Assembly: GCA_016790385.1 (NCBI GenBank) | Contig: JAEUNV010000229.1 | Span: 1-27,311 of the forward strand | DNA length: 27,311 nucleotides | Direction of reading: 5' to 3' | Source of the DNA: Zoogloea sp. | GTDB taxonomy: Bacteria > Pseudomonadota > Gammaproteobacteria > Burkholderiales > Rhodocyclaceae | In this document: positions 8,554-15,722 of the stretch, one piece after another | How positions within the stretch are numbered: the stretch's first letter is position 1 | Layout: every line of letters begins with the position of its first letter | The notes under the pieces: generated by a model | The model's database searches: none | What the model was told of the DNA's origin: nothing | What the model saw: the letters and a program-made list of their open reading frames with translations, nothing else | Program-made: the position numbers and the translations under genes

Positions 8554-10659
8554 ATGCATAGTGAACTGAGCCCCACCATTGATTGTTCCCACGCCGCGGT
8601 GCTTGACAGCATTCGCGCTGTTTTGCCCTCCCAGCGCCAGTCCCAGCGGGATCTGCCCCGTCTGGCACGCCGTATTTGCGCACTTGTCATGGCCGACCAT
8701 CTGCCTGATCGGATGGATGCCTGGCTGGCCCTCAACGCCTGGCTGTCGGGGGGCAAGCTGTGGGACGACGTGTATATTGATTCGGCCGACGTCCATGGTT
8801 CGGCGACCCAGCGCTTTGCCGTGTTGATGGATGTGCTGGCCGCCAATCCACCGCTGGCGGCGGCCCTGCGCAAGGCTCTGCGGGCCATTCTTGATGAGAC
8901 CGAGGGGGCCAACCTGTTTGGAGAGGTCGGGATCCCCAGCGACCGGGGCTTCCTGTCGGAGCTGGGGGATCGGGCGACCGCCAAGCTGATCCCGTCGCCG
9001 CGGGACGATCACGACCTCGGGCACCTGATGAGCCGCAGCTACCAAAGCCGGCGTGATCTCACCCTGATCCGGGGGTTGCAGCCCTCCACCCTGCAGCGGG
9101 CCGTCGATCTGCTCTTCCCGGCAAACGAGCCGGAGATGACGGCGGCGCTGGAGCGGGCCATGGCCGATGGCTTTCGTCTGCTGCTGGCCCGCGTCCAGGG
9201 GCAGGGCCTGTCCCTCAAATTGCGGGCGCGAAGTCAGCCCGGGCCGATTGCCCGCTCGCCCTTCAAACGCCTGGCGCAAAGCGGTGAAAACCTTGTGTGC
9301 GCCTGGGAGCAGGGGCGCCTGTCGGGGGGCTTGCTCGACGCGTGGGAGGCGGATGTGCAGGCCTGCCGGGACGAGATGCAGACGATATCGACGCGCCTGG
9401 AGTCAGAAGGCATCAGCGTTGACATCGTTTATGGTCTGGATGTGCTCGACCGCTGCCTGGGCCGCATGGTGGCCATCGCGGCAGTGATGGCCGTGGGTCG
9501 GGAGGCGCCAGGGCCGGTGCTGGCTCTGCTCCAGCAGCTGGCCTATGCGGCCCATGACAGCACCAGCCTGCGCCACCTGGTGCGCAGCAATTTGCAGCGC
9601 CTCCAGCGGCGCATCGTCGATCGGGCAGGCAAGACCGGTGAGCACTACATTGCTGACAACCCGGCCGAGTATCGGCACATCTGGGTTGCCGCTGCTGGCG
9701 GCGGCCTGCTGACGGTGGGCACGGCGGCCATGAAGATGGCCATTGCCGGCGCCGGTCTGGCCTTGTTCATGGAAGGGCTCGCCTCGGGTGTCAATTACGC
9801 GGTGAGCTTCCTGCTCCTCCAGGCACTGGGCCTGATGCTGGCCACCAAACAGCCGGCAATGACCGCGGCTGCCTTTGCCGCCATCATCCGCGACCGCAAG
9901 GGGGGCGAGCGGCTGGATGTGATCGTCGATTATGCGGCGTGTATATGTCATTCCCAGCTCGCGGCCACCATCGCCAACGTGGTGGTGGTGGCGACCGGGG
10001 CCTACGCTTTCGATGAGGTGTGGCAGTGGGTGACCGGACACTCCTACCTCAGCCGGGCGGAGGCCACGTATGTCTTCCAGGCTCTGAGCCCGGTGAATAG
10101 CGGCACGGTTTTCTATGCCGCATTGACGGGCTGCATTCTTTATCTGGCTGCGCTTGTGGGTGGCTGGGTGGACAACTGGGCGGTTTATCACCGCCTGCCC
10201 CAAGCCATCGCCGAACACCGTTCGGGTCAGCGCTTTGGACGACTACGCATGATCCGTCTGGCAGGTGTCGTCTCCCGCAACATGTCGGGTTGGGCCACCA
10301 ATATATCGCTGGGGCTGATGCTGGGCATGACGCCCGTGCTGGGCAAGTTCTTCGGCCTGCCCCTGGATGTGCGCCACGTGACGCTCAATTCCGGAATCCT
10401 GAGCCTTGCGACGGCCTCCCTTGACGTGCAATGGGTGGGCACTGGGCTCCTGTCACTGGCGATTATGGGCGTGGCCGTGATGTTCGTGCTCAACCTGGGC
10501 GTCAGCTTCGCCCTGTCCCTGGTGACGGCCGTGCGCGCCTACGACCTGTCCCGGGACGATCTGCGCGATCTTCGACGCCGTCTGATTCACCGTCTGCGCA
10601 CCCGCCCCTTGGACTTCATCATGCCCCCCCGTCGCACGGCCCAGTTCGTTCAGCCCTGA
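8554..10659 (+). CDS. 'Site-specific recombinase' family membrane protein (SpecificRecomb/Gcr)
   Basis: This 701-residue protein matches my recollection of the family named after gonococcal Gcr (SpecificRecomb). Recognisable segments are GEHYIADNPAEYRHIWVAAA, LFMEGLASGVNYAVSFLLLQ and GLMLATKQPAMTAAAFAAI. The N-terminal half is soluble and helical. The C-terminal half has about six hydrophobic segments (around residues 385-430, 465-485, 520-545, 575-600 and 625-660). No catalytic serine or tyrosine recombinase motif is visible, so the inherited name probably misleads. An inner membrane protein of unknown role is the safer description. It stands alone between divergent and separately initiated neighbours. 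The Shine-Dalgarno sequence before this ATG is weak, so the start is less certain than the frame. Confidence 0.85.
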   Translation: MHSELSPTIDCSHAAVLDSIRAVLPSQRQSQRDLPRLARRICALVMADHLPDRMDAWLALNAWLSGGKLWDDVYIDSADVHGSATQRFAVLMDVLAANPPLAAALRKALRAILDETEGANLFGEVGIPSDRGFLSELGDRATAKLIPSPRDDHDLGHLMSRSYQSRRDLTLIRGLQPSTLQRAVDLLFPANEPEMTAALERAMADGFRLLLARVQGQGLSLKLRARSQPGPIARSPFKRLAQSGENLVCAWEQGRLSGGLLDAWEADVQACRDEMQTISTRLESEGISVDIVYGLDVLDRCLGRMVAIAAVMAVGREAPGPVLALLQQLAYAAHDSTSLRHLVRSNLQRLQRRIVDRAGKTGEHYIADNPAEYRHIWVAAAGGGLLTVGTAAMKMAIAGAGLALFMEGLASGVNYAVSFLLLQALGLMLATKQPAMTAAAFAAIIRDRKGGERLDVIVDYAACICHSQLAATIANVVVVATGAYAFDEVWQWVTGHSYLSRAEATYVFQALSPVNSGTVFYAALTGCILYLAALVGGWVDNWAVYHRLPQAIAEHRSGQRFGRLRMIRLAGVVSRNMSGWATNISLGLMLGMTPVLGKFFGLPLDVRHVTLNSGILSLATASLDVQWVGTGLLSLAIMGVAVMFVLNLGVSFALSLVTAVRAYDLSRDDLRDLRRRLIHRLRTRPLDFIMPPRRTAQFVQP

Positions 10660-10672
10660 GGGTCGTCAGGGC
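10653..10672 (+). terminator. Hairpin at the end of the recombinase-family gene
   Basis: Arms GCCCTGA (10653-10659) and TCAGGGC (10666-10672) enclose a six-base loop. The stop codon TGA is the last part of the left arm. There is no T-run, so termination is possible but unproven. The rest of the 148-base gap to the next gene contains a small CCCC-TTC-GGGG hairpin (10730-10740) and no recognisable promoter. Confidence 0.35.
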
Positions 10673-10807
10673 CCGCCTCAAGCTTGTGTCCGGCCGGCCG
10701 TTAATCCGCCACAACAACGGGTACCCGCGCCCCTTCGGGGATGGGGCTGCCTCGACGCCCTGCCGACCATGAGCCTTGCCGCGGCGCCAGCCGCCTGAGA
10801 GTCCAGC

Positions 10808-11431
10808 ATGAACGCGCCAGAACAGAAACTGCATTTCAAAATGTCATCCACCGGCGAGCTTGCGCGCATCGTCCGTGTCAATGAAGAGATCAAGGCCATC
10901 GTGGCCACGGCCTTCCGGATCAACCTGATGGCGCTCAATGCGATCTTCCTGGCAAAGCGGGCGGGAAATGCGGCCCTCGGCTTCGGCGTGCTGTCGAACG
11001 AACTGCGCCGTTTTGCCCAAGACCTCACCCGACACATGGCCACCCTGCGCGACATGACCTCCGGGTCGGTCGGCAGTGTGACCGGGGTGGTCCAGCACCA
11101 GCGCGCGTCGGCCATTCTCTCCGCCGCGATCCGTCTGAGTGGCGATGATGTTCCGGGTGTGCGTGAAGCCCGTCGGCGGGGAACGATGCGCCTCGCGGAG
11201 CAGCAGGCCAGGCTGCGCGCCCTTGATCTGCGCCTGCGCGCAGCGGTGGAGGAAACCCAGCAGCTGGTTGAACTGGGAGGCGTCCTGGCCCGGTCGGCCA
11301 AGATCGAAGCGGCTTACGGGGGCAGTTTCAGCCCCGCACTCATGCAGGTTTCAACGGATTTCGCCGAGGTTATCGCGCAGATCAAGCGATCACTCGAGAT
11401 CCTCGGCAAGGAACGGCTCGTAAAGGACTAG
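10808..11431 (+). CDS. Soluble chemoreceptor-tip-like protein paired with ODP
   Basis: This 207-residue protein has no membrane segment, HAMP domain or sensor domain. Residues 35-71 (AFRINLMALNAIFLAKRAG then GFGVLSNELRRFAQ) align with the signalling tip of methyl-accepting chemotaxis proteins (AFQTNILALNAAVEAARAG then GFAVVAGEVRNLAQ). The NxxALNA, RAG, GF and ExR positions are kept. Glutamates important at the tip are replaced: Leu48 stands for Tsr Glu385 and Asn54 for Glu391. The helix before the tip is only about 30 residues and the part after it about 135, unlike the symmetrical hairpin of true receptors. A second conserved-looking segment is ARSAKIEAAYGG (161-172). The diiron ODP-like gene starts six bases after its stop, so the two are almost certainly co-transcribed. 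It is probably a signalling partner of that sensor; whether it engages CheA/CheW is unknown. Confidence 0.75.
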   Translation: MNAPEQKLHFKMSSTGELARIVRVNEEIKAIVATAFRINLMALNAIFLAKRAGNAALGFGVLSNELRRFAQDLTRHMATLRDMTSGSVGSVTGVVQHQRASAILSAAIRLSGDDVPGVREARRRGTMRLAEQQARLRALDLRLRAAVEETQQLVELGGVLARSAKIEAAYGGSFSPALMQVSTDFAEVIAQIKRSLEILGKERLVKD

Positions 11432-11437
11432 GACACC

Positions 11438-12178
11438 ATGAAGCAGGCCCATTGCATCTACCAGCAGGACGATCATCGCTGGCTCGCCATTGCCCGCGAT
11501 ACCACCAAACCGGGTTACATCATCGATACCAATGAATACGTGGTGGTCAGCGGTGATGAAGCCCTGCTCTGCGATCCCGGCGGTATCGAGATATTCCCGG
11601 CCGTGTTTTCCGCACTGTCGGCCGAATGCGATCCGACCCGCTTGGCGGGCATCTTCGCGTCCCATCAGGATCCGGACATCATCTCGTCCCTGGCCTTGTG
11701 GCTGGAGTTCAAACCGGATCTGAAGTGTTACATCAGCTGGTTGTGGCAATCCTTCCTGCCCCACTTCGGTGGCCAGGAAAGCACTTTCGAACCCATTCCG
11801 GATGGGGGAATGCCCATCCGTCTGGCGGGGCTAGAGTTGCAGGCCATTCCTGCCCACTACCTGCATTCCTCGGGCAATTTCCATCTCTACGACCCGAAGG
11901 CGAAGATTCTCTTTTCCGGTGACGTCGGGGCGGCTTTGCTGCCGGCAGATGCCAGCAACCTCTACGTTGAGGATTTTTCGCGCCATATCCGCCATGCCGA
12001 GGCCTTCCACAAGCGCTGGATGGGCTCCGACCGAGCCAAACGTGACTGGTGCGAGCGGGTGTCCCGGCTGGAGATTGACATGCTGGTGCCCCAACACGGG
12101 GCCATTTATCAGGGCGCGGACGTGCAGCGCTTCATCAACTGGTTCTCCGCGCTGGAAGTTGGCGTGCTCAAGGGATAG
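11438..12178 (+). CDS. ODP-type diiron metallo-beta-lactamase-fold protein (putative O2/Fe/NO sensor)
   Basis: This 246-residue protein corresponds to the beta-lactamase-like half of flavodiiron proteins without the flavodoxin domain. Probable metal ligands are visible in order: His76, Asp78 and Asp80 (SHQDPD), His143 (HYLHSSGNF), Asp162 (LFSGD) and His220 (VPQHGAIY). The flavodiiron pattern is HxExDH; here Glu is Asp and the final His is Ile81. Free-standing proteins of this type (ODP, studied in Treponema denticola) bind oxygen at the diiron site and act as chemotaxis sensors beside cytoplasmic receptors. The preceding gene is receptor-tip-like and ends six bases upstream, and AGGA lies before this ATG. 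The nearby FNR regulator gene fits an oxygen theme. A role as a plain metallo-hydrolase or NO-binding protein cannot be excluded. Confidence 0.85.
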   Translation: MKQAHCIYQQDDHRWLAIARDTTKPGYIIDTNEYVVVSGDEALLCDPGGIEIFPAVFSALSAECDPTRLAGIFASHQDPDIISSLALWLEFKPDLKCYISWLWQSFLPHFGGQESTFEPIPDGGMPIRLAGLELQAIPAHYLHSSGNFHLYDPKAKILFSGDVGAALLPADASNLYVEDFSRHIRHAEAFHKRWMGSDRAKRDWCERVSRLEIDMLVPQHGAIYQGADVQRFINWFSALEVGVLKG

Positions 12179-12184
12179 AGTCAG

Positions 12185-12204
12185 GGGCCCGCATCGGCGG
12201 GCCC
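12185..12204 (+). terminator. GC hairpin after the ODP gene
   Basis: Perfect arms GGGCCCGC (12185-12192) and GCGGGCCC (12197-12204) enclose an ATCG loop, beginning seven bases after the ODP stop codon. No T-run follows, so it may be a weak terminator or a 3'-end stabiliser that sets the sensor pair apart from sirB. Confidence 0.5.
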
Positions 12205-12248
12205 GGCGTCCCGGTGGGCGTGTCGCCGGAGATTCCGGATCTGGCGAC

Positions 12249-12635
12249 ATGTACCTCACCCTCAAACATCTTCACATCACTTGCGTTGCACTCAGTATTG
12301 CCGGCTTTGCACTGCGGGGCTGGTGGTCCATCAGCGCCTCGCCACTGCTTCAGGCCAGGCCGACGCGCGTGATTCCCCATATTGTGGATTCCTGCCTGCT
12401 CGCCAGTGCCGTCGCCCTGGCCTGGATGGCAGGCTTCGTGCCGTTCGTGGATGGCTGGTTGACGGCCAAGATCGGGGGATTGCTGGCCTATATCGTGCTG
12501 GGCGGGGTGGCCCTGAAAGTCAGCAGGCCGCTCTCGCAGCGGGCTGCTGCTTGGGCGGGGGCGCTGTTCGTGTACGCTTATATTGTCTCGGTGGCGATCA
12601 CCAAGACGCCCCTTGGGTGGCTTGCCCTGCTGTAA
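12249..12635 (+). CDS. SirB-family inner membrane protein
   Basis: This 128-residue protein consists almost entirely of four hydrophobic helices, at about 3-23, 42-66, 74-93 and 100-120. The opening LKHLHITCVALSIAGFALRG with WWSI just after is the signature of the SirB family ('invasion gene expression up-regulator'), whose biochemical role is unknown. The ATG at 12249 is chosen because the hydrophobic SirB start follows directly; the frame extends upstream only as a shadow inside the ODP gene. It lies 70 bases after ODP on the same strand, beyond a strong hairpin, so co-transcription is possible but not required. The stop codon sits in the loop of a hairpin shared with the convergent fnr gene. 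Confidence 0.85.
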   Translation: MYLTLKHLHITCVALSIAGFALRGWWSISASPLLQARPTRVIPHIVDSCLLASAVALAWMAGFVPFVDGWLTAKIGGLLAYIVLGGVALKVSRPLSQRAAAWAGALFVYAYIVSVAITKTPLGWLALL

Positions 12636-12644
12636 ACGGCAGGG
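12625..12644. terminator. Hairpin between convergent sirB and fnr
   Basis: CCCTGCTG (12625-12632) pairs with CGGCAGGG (12637-12644) with one G-T wobble, leaving a TAAA loop that contains the sirB stop codon. The right arm ends one base before the fnr stop codon. There is no T-run on either side, so it would be an inefficient bidirectional terminator at best. Confidence 0.45.
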
Positions 12645-13379
12645 TCAGGCCGTGTGATGGTTCAGGATACGCTTGAGGCCGGGCGTGTTGAGAATCCGGA
12701 TGTGCTTTTGTTGAACCGCCACCAGACCTTCGTCCTGGAAGCGCGAAAAGGTCCGGGAGACTGTTTCGAGCTTGAGACCGAGATAGGAACCGATCTCGTC
12801 CCGCGTCATGCGCAGGTGGAACTCGGACGGTGAAAAGCCCCTGGCTGTGAAACGCTGGGACATGTTGAGCAGGAAGGCCGCGAGGCGCTCCTCGGCGCGC
12901 ATGGAGCCAAGCAGCATCATCACCCCGTGGTCACGGACAATCTCGCGACTCATGATCTTGTGGAACTGGTGCTGGAGGCTTTCCACCTGGCGGGAAAGCT
13001 CCTCAAGGCGGACGAAGGGGATCACGCAGACTTCGCTGTCCTCCAGGGCAATCGCGTTACAGGAATGCTCCTCGCCACTGATGCCGTCCAGGCCGAGTAC
13101 CTCGCCGGTCATCTGGAAGCCCGTCACCTGATCGCGACCGTCCTCTAGAATGACGTCCGTCTTGAACGAACCGGCACGAATGGCATAAATTGCCTCGAAG
13201 GGATCGCCGGATCGATAAAGATGCTGCTGACGTTTGATTTTGCGCCGGCTCCCGACAAGCTCGTCGAGCTGATTGATTTCACCGGGATCGAGGCCGAAAG
13301 GAAGGCACAGCTCCCGCAGATTGCATTGGGAGCAGGCTGTCTTGATCTCTACCGCAGTTATGGGCACTACCGATTTCAT
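12645..13379 (-). CDS. fnr: FNR-type oxygen-sensing transcription regulator
   Basis: From the ATG at 13379 this is 244 residues, the usual FNR length. Four cysteines fit the oxygen-labile [4Fe-4S] cluster: Cys16, Cys19 and Cys25 (CSQCNLRELC), plus Cys107 (HSCNAI). A cyclic-nucleotide-binding-like beta-roll follows, then a dimerisation helix and a helix-turn-helix ending LGLKLETVSRTFSRF. This contains the E-xx-SR pattern that reads TTGAT half-sites. An in-frame TTG twelve bases upstream could start four residues earlier, but AGGTGA abuts that codon directly, so the ATG is preferred. In the absence of oxygen FNR activates anaerobic and microaerobic genes; hemN is divergent and carries an FNR box in the shared intergenic region. 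The same box may allow autoregulation. Confidence 0.93.
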   Translation of the reverse strand: MKSVVPITAVEIKTACSQCNLRELCLPFGLDPGEINQLDELVGSRRKIKRQQHLYRSGDPFEAIYAIRAGSFKTDVILEDGRDQVTGFQMTGEVLGLDGISGEEHSCNAIALEDSEVCVIPFVRLEELSRQVESLQHQFHKIMSREIVRDHGVMMLLGSMRAEERLAAFLLNMSQRFTARGFSPSEFHLRMTRDEIGSYLGLKLETVSRTFSRFQDEGLVAVQQKHIRILNTPGLKRILNHHTA

Positions 13380-13430
13380 CTGCACGCGCAATCACCTGAA
13401 CTTCGTGGTCATTCCAAGGTTTGGAGCCCT

Positions 13431-13444
13431 TTGATCCACGTCAA
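13431..13444 (+). promoter_or_regulatory. FNR box between fnr and hemN
   Basis: The site TTGAT-CCAC-GTCAA differs from the FNR consensus TTGAT-N4-ATCAA at a single base. It is centred about 61 bases before the hemN ATG. A class II arrangement (centre at -41.5) would put the hemN transcription start near 13479, with a weak -10-like gattgt at 13467-13472. It is also 52 bases upstream of the fnr start. Confidence 0.75.
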
Positions 13445-13498
13445 TACGATTTTTTGACGATTCTGCGATTGTCTCGTGCAACCAACAGAAGCCTCTCC

Positions 13499-14893
13499 AT
13501 GAACACGGCACAAAAAGATCTCATATTCGATCCGGTTCTCATTCGCAAGTTCGACGTGAATGGGCCCCGCTACACGTCCTATCCCACCGCGGATCGCTTT
13601 GTCGAAGCCTTCAACTCAGAAGCTCTGAGCGACTGGCTCGGCAAGCGCACCATCGGAGGGATCGGCAAACCGCTTTCATTATACTTCCACATCCCCTTCT
13701 GCAATACGATCTGCTACTACTGCGCCTGCAACAAGATCATCACCAAAGATCACGGGCGCTCGGCCAAGTATTTGACTTACCTCGAAAAGGAAGTCGACAT
13801 GCAGGTCGCCAGCCTCGAAGGTCCGCGTGAGGTTCTGCAACTTCACCTCGGCGGTGGTACGCCGACCTTCCTGTCTCACGCCGAACTGCGTCAGTTGATG
13901 GGCATTGTGAGGAAGCACTTCACGCTCGTGCCCGACGGCGAGTATTCCATCGAGGTCGATCCCCGCAAGGTGGATGAAGCTACGGTCGCACTCCTTGCCG
14001 AGCTGGGTTTCAACCGCATGAGCGTGGGGATCCAGGACTTCAACCCCGATGTGCAGAAGGCAGTCAACCGGGTGCAGAGCGAAGAGGAAACCAAGCTGGT
14101 TATTGATGCCGCCCGTGCCCATGGTTTCAAGTCAGTCAGCGTCGACCTGATCTATGGCCTGCCAAAGCAGAACGTCATCAGCTTCAACCGTACCCTTGAG
14201 CAGATTCTCGCCTTGTCACCCGATCGCCTGTCGATCTACAACTACGCTCATCTGCCCAGCCTGTTCAAGCCCCAGCGCCGCATCATGGATGCCCAGTTGC
14301 CGTCGGGAGAAACCAAGCTGCAGATCCTCCAGTTGGCTATCCGCCGACTGACCGAGGCGGGCTATGTTTACATCGGCATGGACCATTTCGCCAAACCGTC
14401 CGACGAGCTTACCACCGCTCAGCGCCAGGGCAGGCTGCATCGCAACTTCCAGGGTTATTCCACTTACGCGGAGTGCGACCTGCTGGCTTTCGGCGTGTCC
14501 GCCATTGGCAAGGTGGGGCCTACCTACGCCCAGAACGTCAAGACCCTCGACGAGTACTACGACATCCTCGACTCGGGGCGCCTTCCCGTGTTGCGGGGTA
14601 TCGAACTGACTCCGGACGATCTGCTGCGCAGGGCGATCATCCAGGCGCTGATGTGCCATTTCGAGTTGTCCATCGAATCCATCGAGATTGCCCATCTGAT
14701 CGACTTCCGGAAGTATTTCGCGGCTGAACTGGCCGACCTGCGGGAAATGGAAAAGGGCGGCCTGCTGACCATCGATGACCAATGGATCTCGGTACTGCCC
14801 GCCGGTCGCATGCTTGTTCGGGCGATCGCCATGGTCTTTGATCGATACCTGCGCTCGGATCGTGAGCGAACGCGCTACTCGAAGGTGATCTGA
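13499..14893 (+). CDS. hemN: Oxygen-independent coproporphyrinogen III oxidase
   Basis: This 464-residue radical-SAM enzyme decarboxylates coproporphyrinogen III to protoporphyrinogen IX without oxygen, a haem biosynthesis step in the cytoplasm. The [4Fe-4S] motif is Cys68, Cys72 and Cys75, with the HemN-specific fourth cysteine at 77 (CNTICYYCAC). The family motifs GPRYTSYPTADRF near the N-terminus, LHLGGGTPTFL, SIEVDPR, VSVDLIYGLP and IGMDHFAKP are all present. Length and cysteine spacing match E. coli HemN. The frame is open further upstream to 13421, but that extension would cover the FNR box and has no family similarity, so the ATG at 13499 is chosen. The FNR box implies induction at low oxygen. 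Confidence 0.96.
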   Translation: MNTAQKDLIFDPVLIRKFDVNGPRYTSYPTADRFVEAFNSEALSDWLGKRTIGGIGKPLSLYFHIPFCNTICYYCACNKIITKDHGRSAKYLTYLEKEVDMQVASLEGPREVLQLHLGGGTPTFLSHAELRQLMGIVRKHFTLVPDGEYSIEVDPRKVDEATVALLAELGFNRMSVGIQDFNPDVQKAVNRVQSEEETKLVIDAARAHGFKSVSVDLIYGLPKQNVISFNRTLEQILALSPDRLSIYNYAHLPSLFKPQRRIMDAQLPSGETKLQILQLAIRRLTEAGYVYIGMDHFAKPSDELTTAQRQGRLHRNFQGYSTYAECDLLAFGVSAIGKVGPTYAQNVKTLDEYYDILDSGRLPVLRGIELTPDDLLRRAIIQALMCHFELSIESIEIAHLIDFRKYFAAELADLREMEKGGLLTIDDQWISVLPAGRMLVRAIAMVFDRYLRSDRERTRYSKVI

Positions 14894-14946
14894 ACCCGCC
14901 GGCCCGGCCTGCCGCGGGCTAGAATGCCTTGGCAAGTGCGATTCCT

Positions 14947-14970
14947 GCGCCCCGTGCTTTCGCGGGGCGC
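14947..14970 (+). terminator. Hairpin downstream of hemN
   Basis: Perfect eight-base arms GCGCCCCG (14947-14954) and CGGGGCGC (14963-14970) surround a TGCTTTCG loop, followed by the modestly T-containing gttgcttcta. It may terminate hemN. It could instead lie in the leader of the next gene, because a TAGAAT -10-like hexamer (14920-14925, no good -35) lies upstream. Confidence 0.5.
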
Positions 14971-14990
14971 GTTGCTTCTAGGTCTGAAAC

Positions 14991-15707
14991 ATGCCTGAAA
15001 CCGGCTATCTCGCAGTCTTCCTGATAGGCCTCCTCGGGGGCACCCACTGTGTGGGGATGTGCGGCGGCATCGTCAGTGCCCTCACGGTGAACACCGTTCG
15101 CCTGCCCGGTGAGTCACGACGCGAGTGGCCGCTGCATCTGGCTTACAACATCGGTCGCATCTCCAGCTATACCCTGGCAGGGGCAGCGATGGGCGCCATC
15201 GGCACGGTGGGCATGCTCTTCAACGACATCCTGCCCATCCAGTTGGGTCTTTACGTGGCCGCCAACCTGATGCTCATCGCACTCGGCCTTTATCTCACCG
15301 GTTTCACGCGCGCCTTGTCCGGCGTGGAGCAGCTTGGTAGCCGCCTGTGGTCCCGCATTCAGCCCCTGACGCGGCGTTTCCTGCCCGCCCGCAGCGTGGC
15401 CCAGGCGCTGCCCCTGGGGCTGCTGTGGGGATTCCTGCCCTGCGGTCTGGTCTATAGCGTGCTGGCCACGGCATTGGTTACCGGCGCGGCGGAGCGCGGA
15501 GCCATGCTGATGCTGGCTTTTGGTCTAGGTACCTTGCCCAATCTTCTGCTGGCGGGCTTGCTGCTCAAGCGCCTCAAGGATGTGGTGCGGAACCGAGCGG
15601 TGCGTACGGGGTCTGGACTGGTGGTGCTGGCCTTCGGTGTGTATGGCCTGGTGACGGCGCCGACCCTCGGCAGCAACCTGTGGAATGGGGTTGTCTGCCA
15701 CTTTTGA
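14991..15707 (+). CDS. Sulfite exporter TauE/SafE (DsbD_2-like) membrane protein
   Basis: This 238-residue polytopic protein has about six membrane helices. It carries the family signature GGTHCVGMCGG (His19, Cys20, Cys24) in the first helix and LLWGFLPCGLVYS in the fourth. This is the DsbD_2/UreH-like group often annotated as sulfite exporter. In many proteobacteria it sits beside copper P-type ATPases and cytochrome oxidase assembly genes. Here it is 15 bases before copA and downstream of fnr and hemN, so a role in copper or thiol handling for haem-copper oxidase assembly is more likely than sulfite export. The paired cysteine and proline-cysteine motifs would face each other in the membrane, as in DsbD-type proteins. 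The substrate is not known from sequence. Confidence 0.85.
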   Translation: MPETGYLAVFLIGLLGGTHCVGMCGGIVSALTVNTVRLPGESRREWPLHLAYNIGRISSYTLAGAAMGAIGTVGMLFNDILPIQLGLYVAANLMLIALGLYLTGFTRALSGVEQLGSRLWSRIQPLTRRFLPARSVAQALPLGLLWGFLPCGLVYSVLATALVTGAAERGAMLMLAFGLGTLPNLLLAGLLLKRLKDVVRNRAVRTGSGLVVLAFGVYGLVTAPTLGSNLWNGVVCHF

Positions 15708-15722
15708 TTAAGGCAGGGGCCC

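Noticed and set aside
8554..10659. Reading the 'recombinase' as evidence of a mobile element or integron
   Set aside because: There are no att sites, flanking repeats, tRNA target or other mobility genes, and the protein looks like a membrane protein.
13380..13391. TTG start of fnr four codons upstream of the ATG
   Set aside because: AGGTGA directly abuts the TTG, leaving no spacing for ribosome binding; the ATG at 13379 is preferred.
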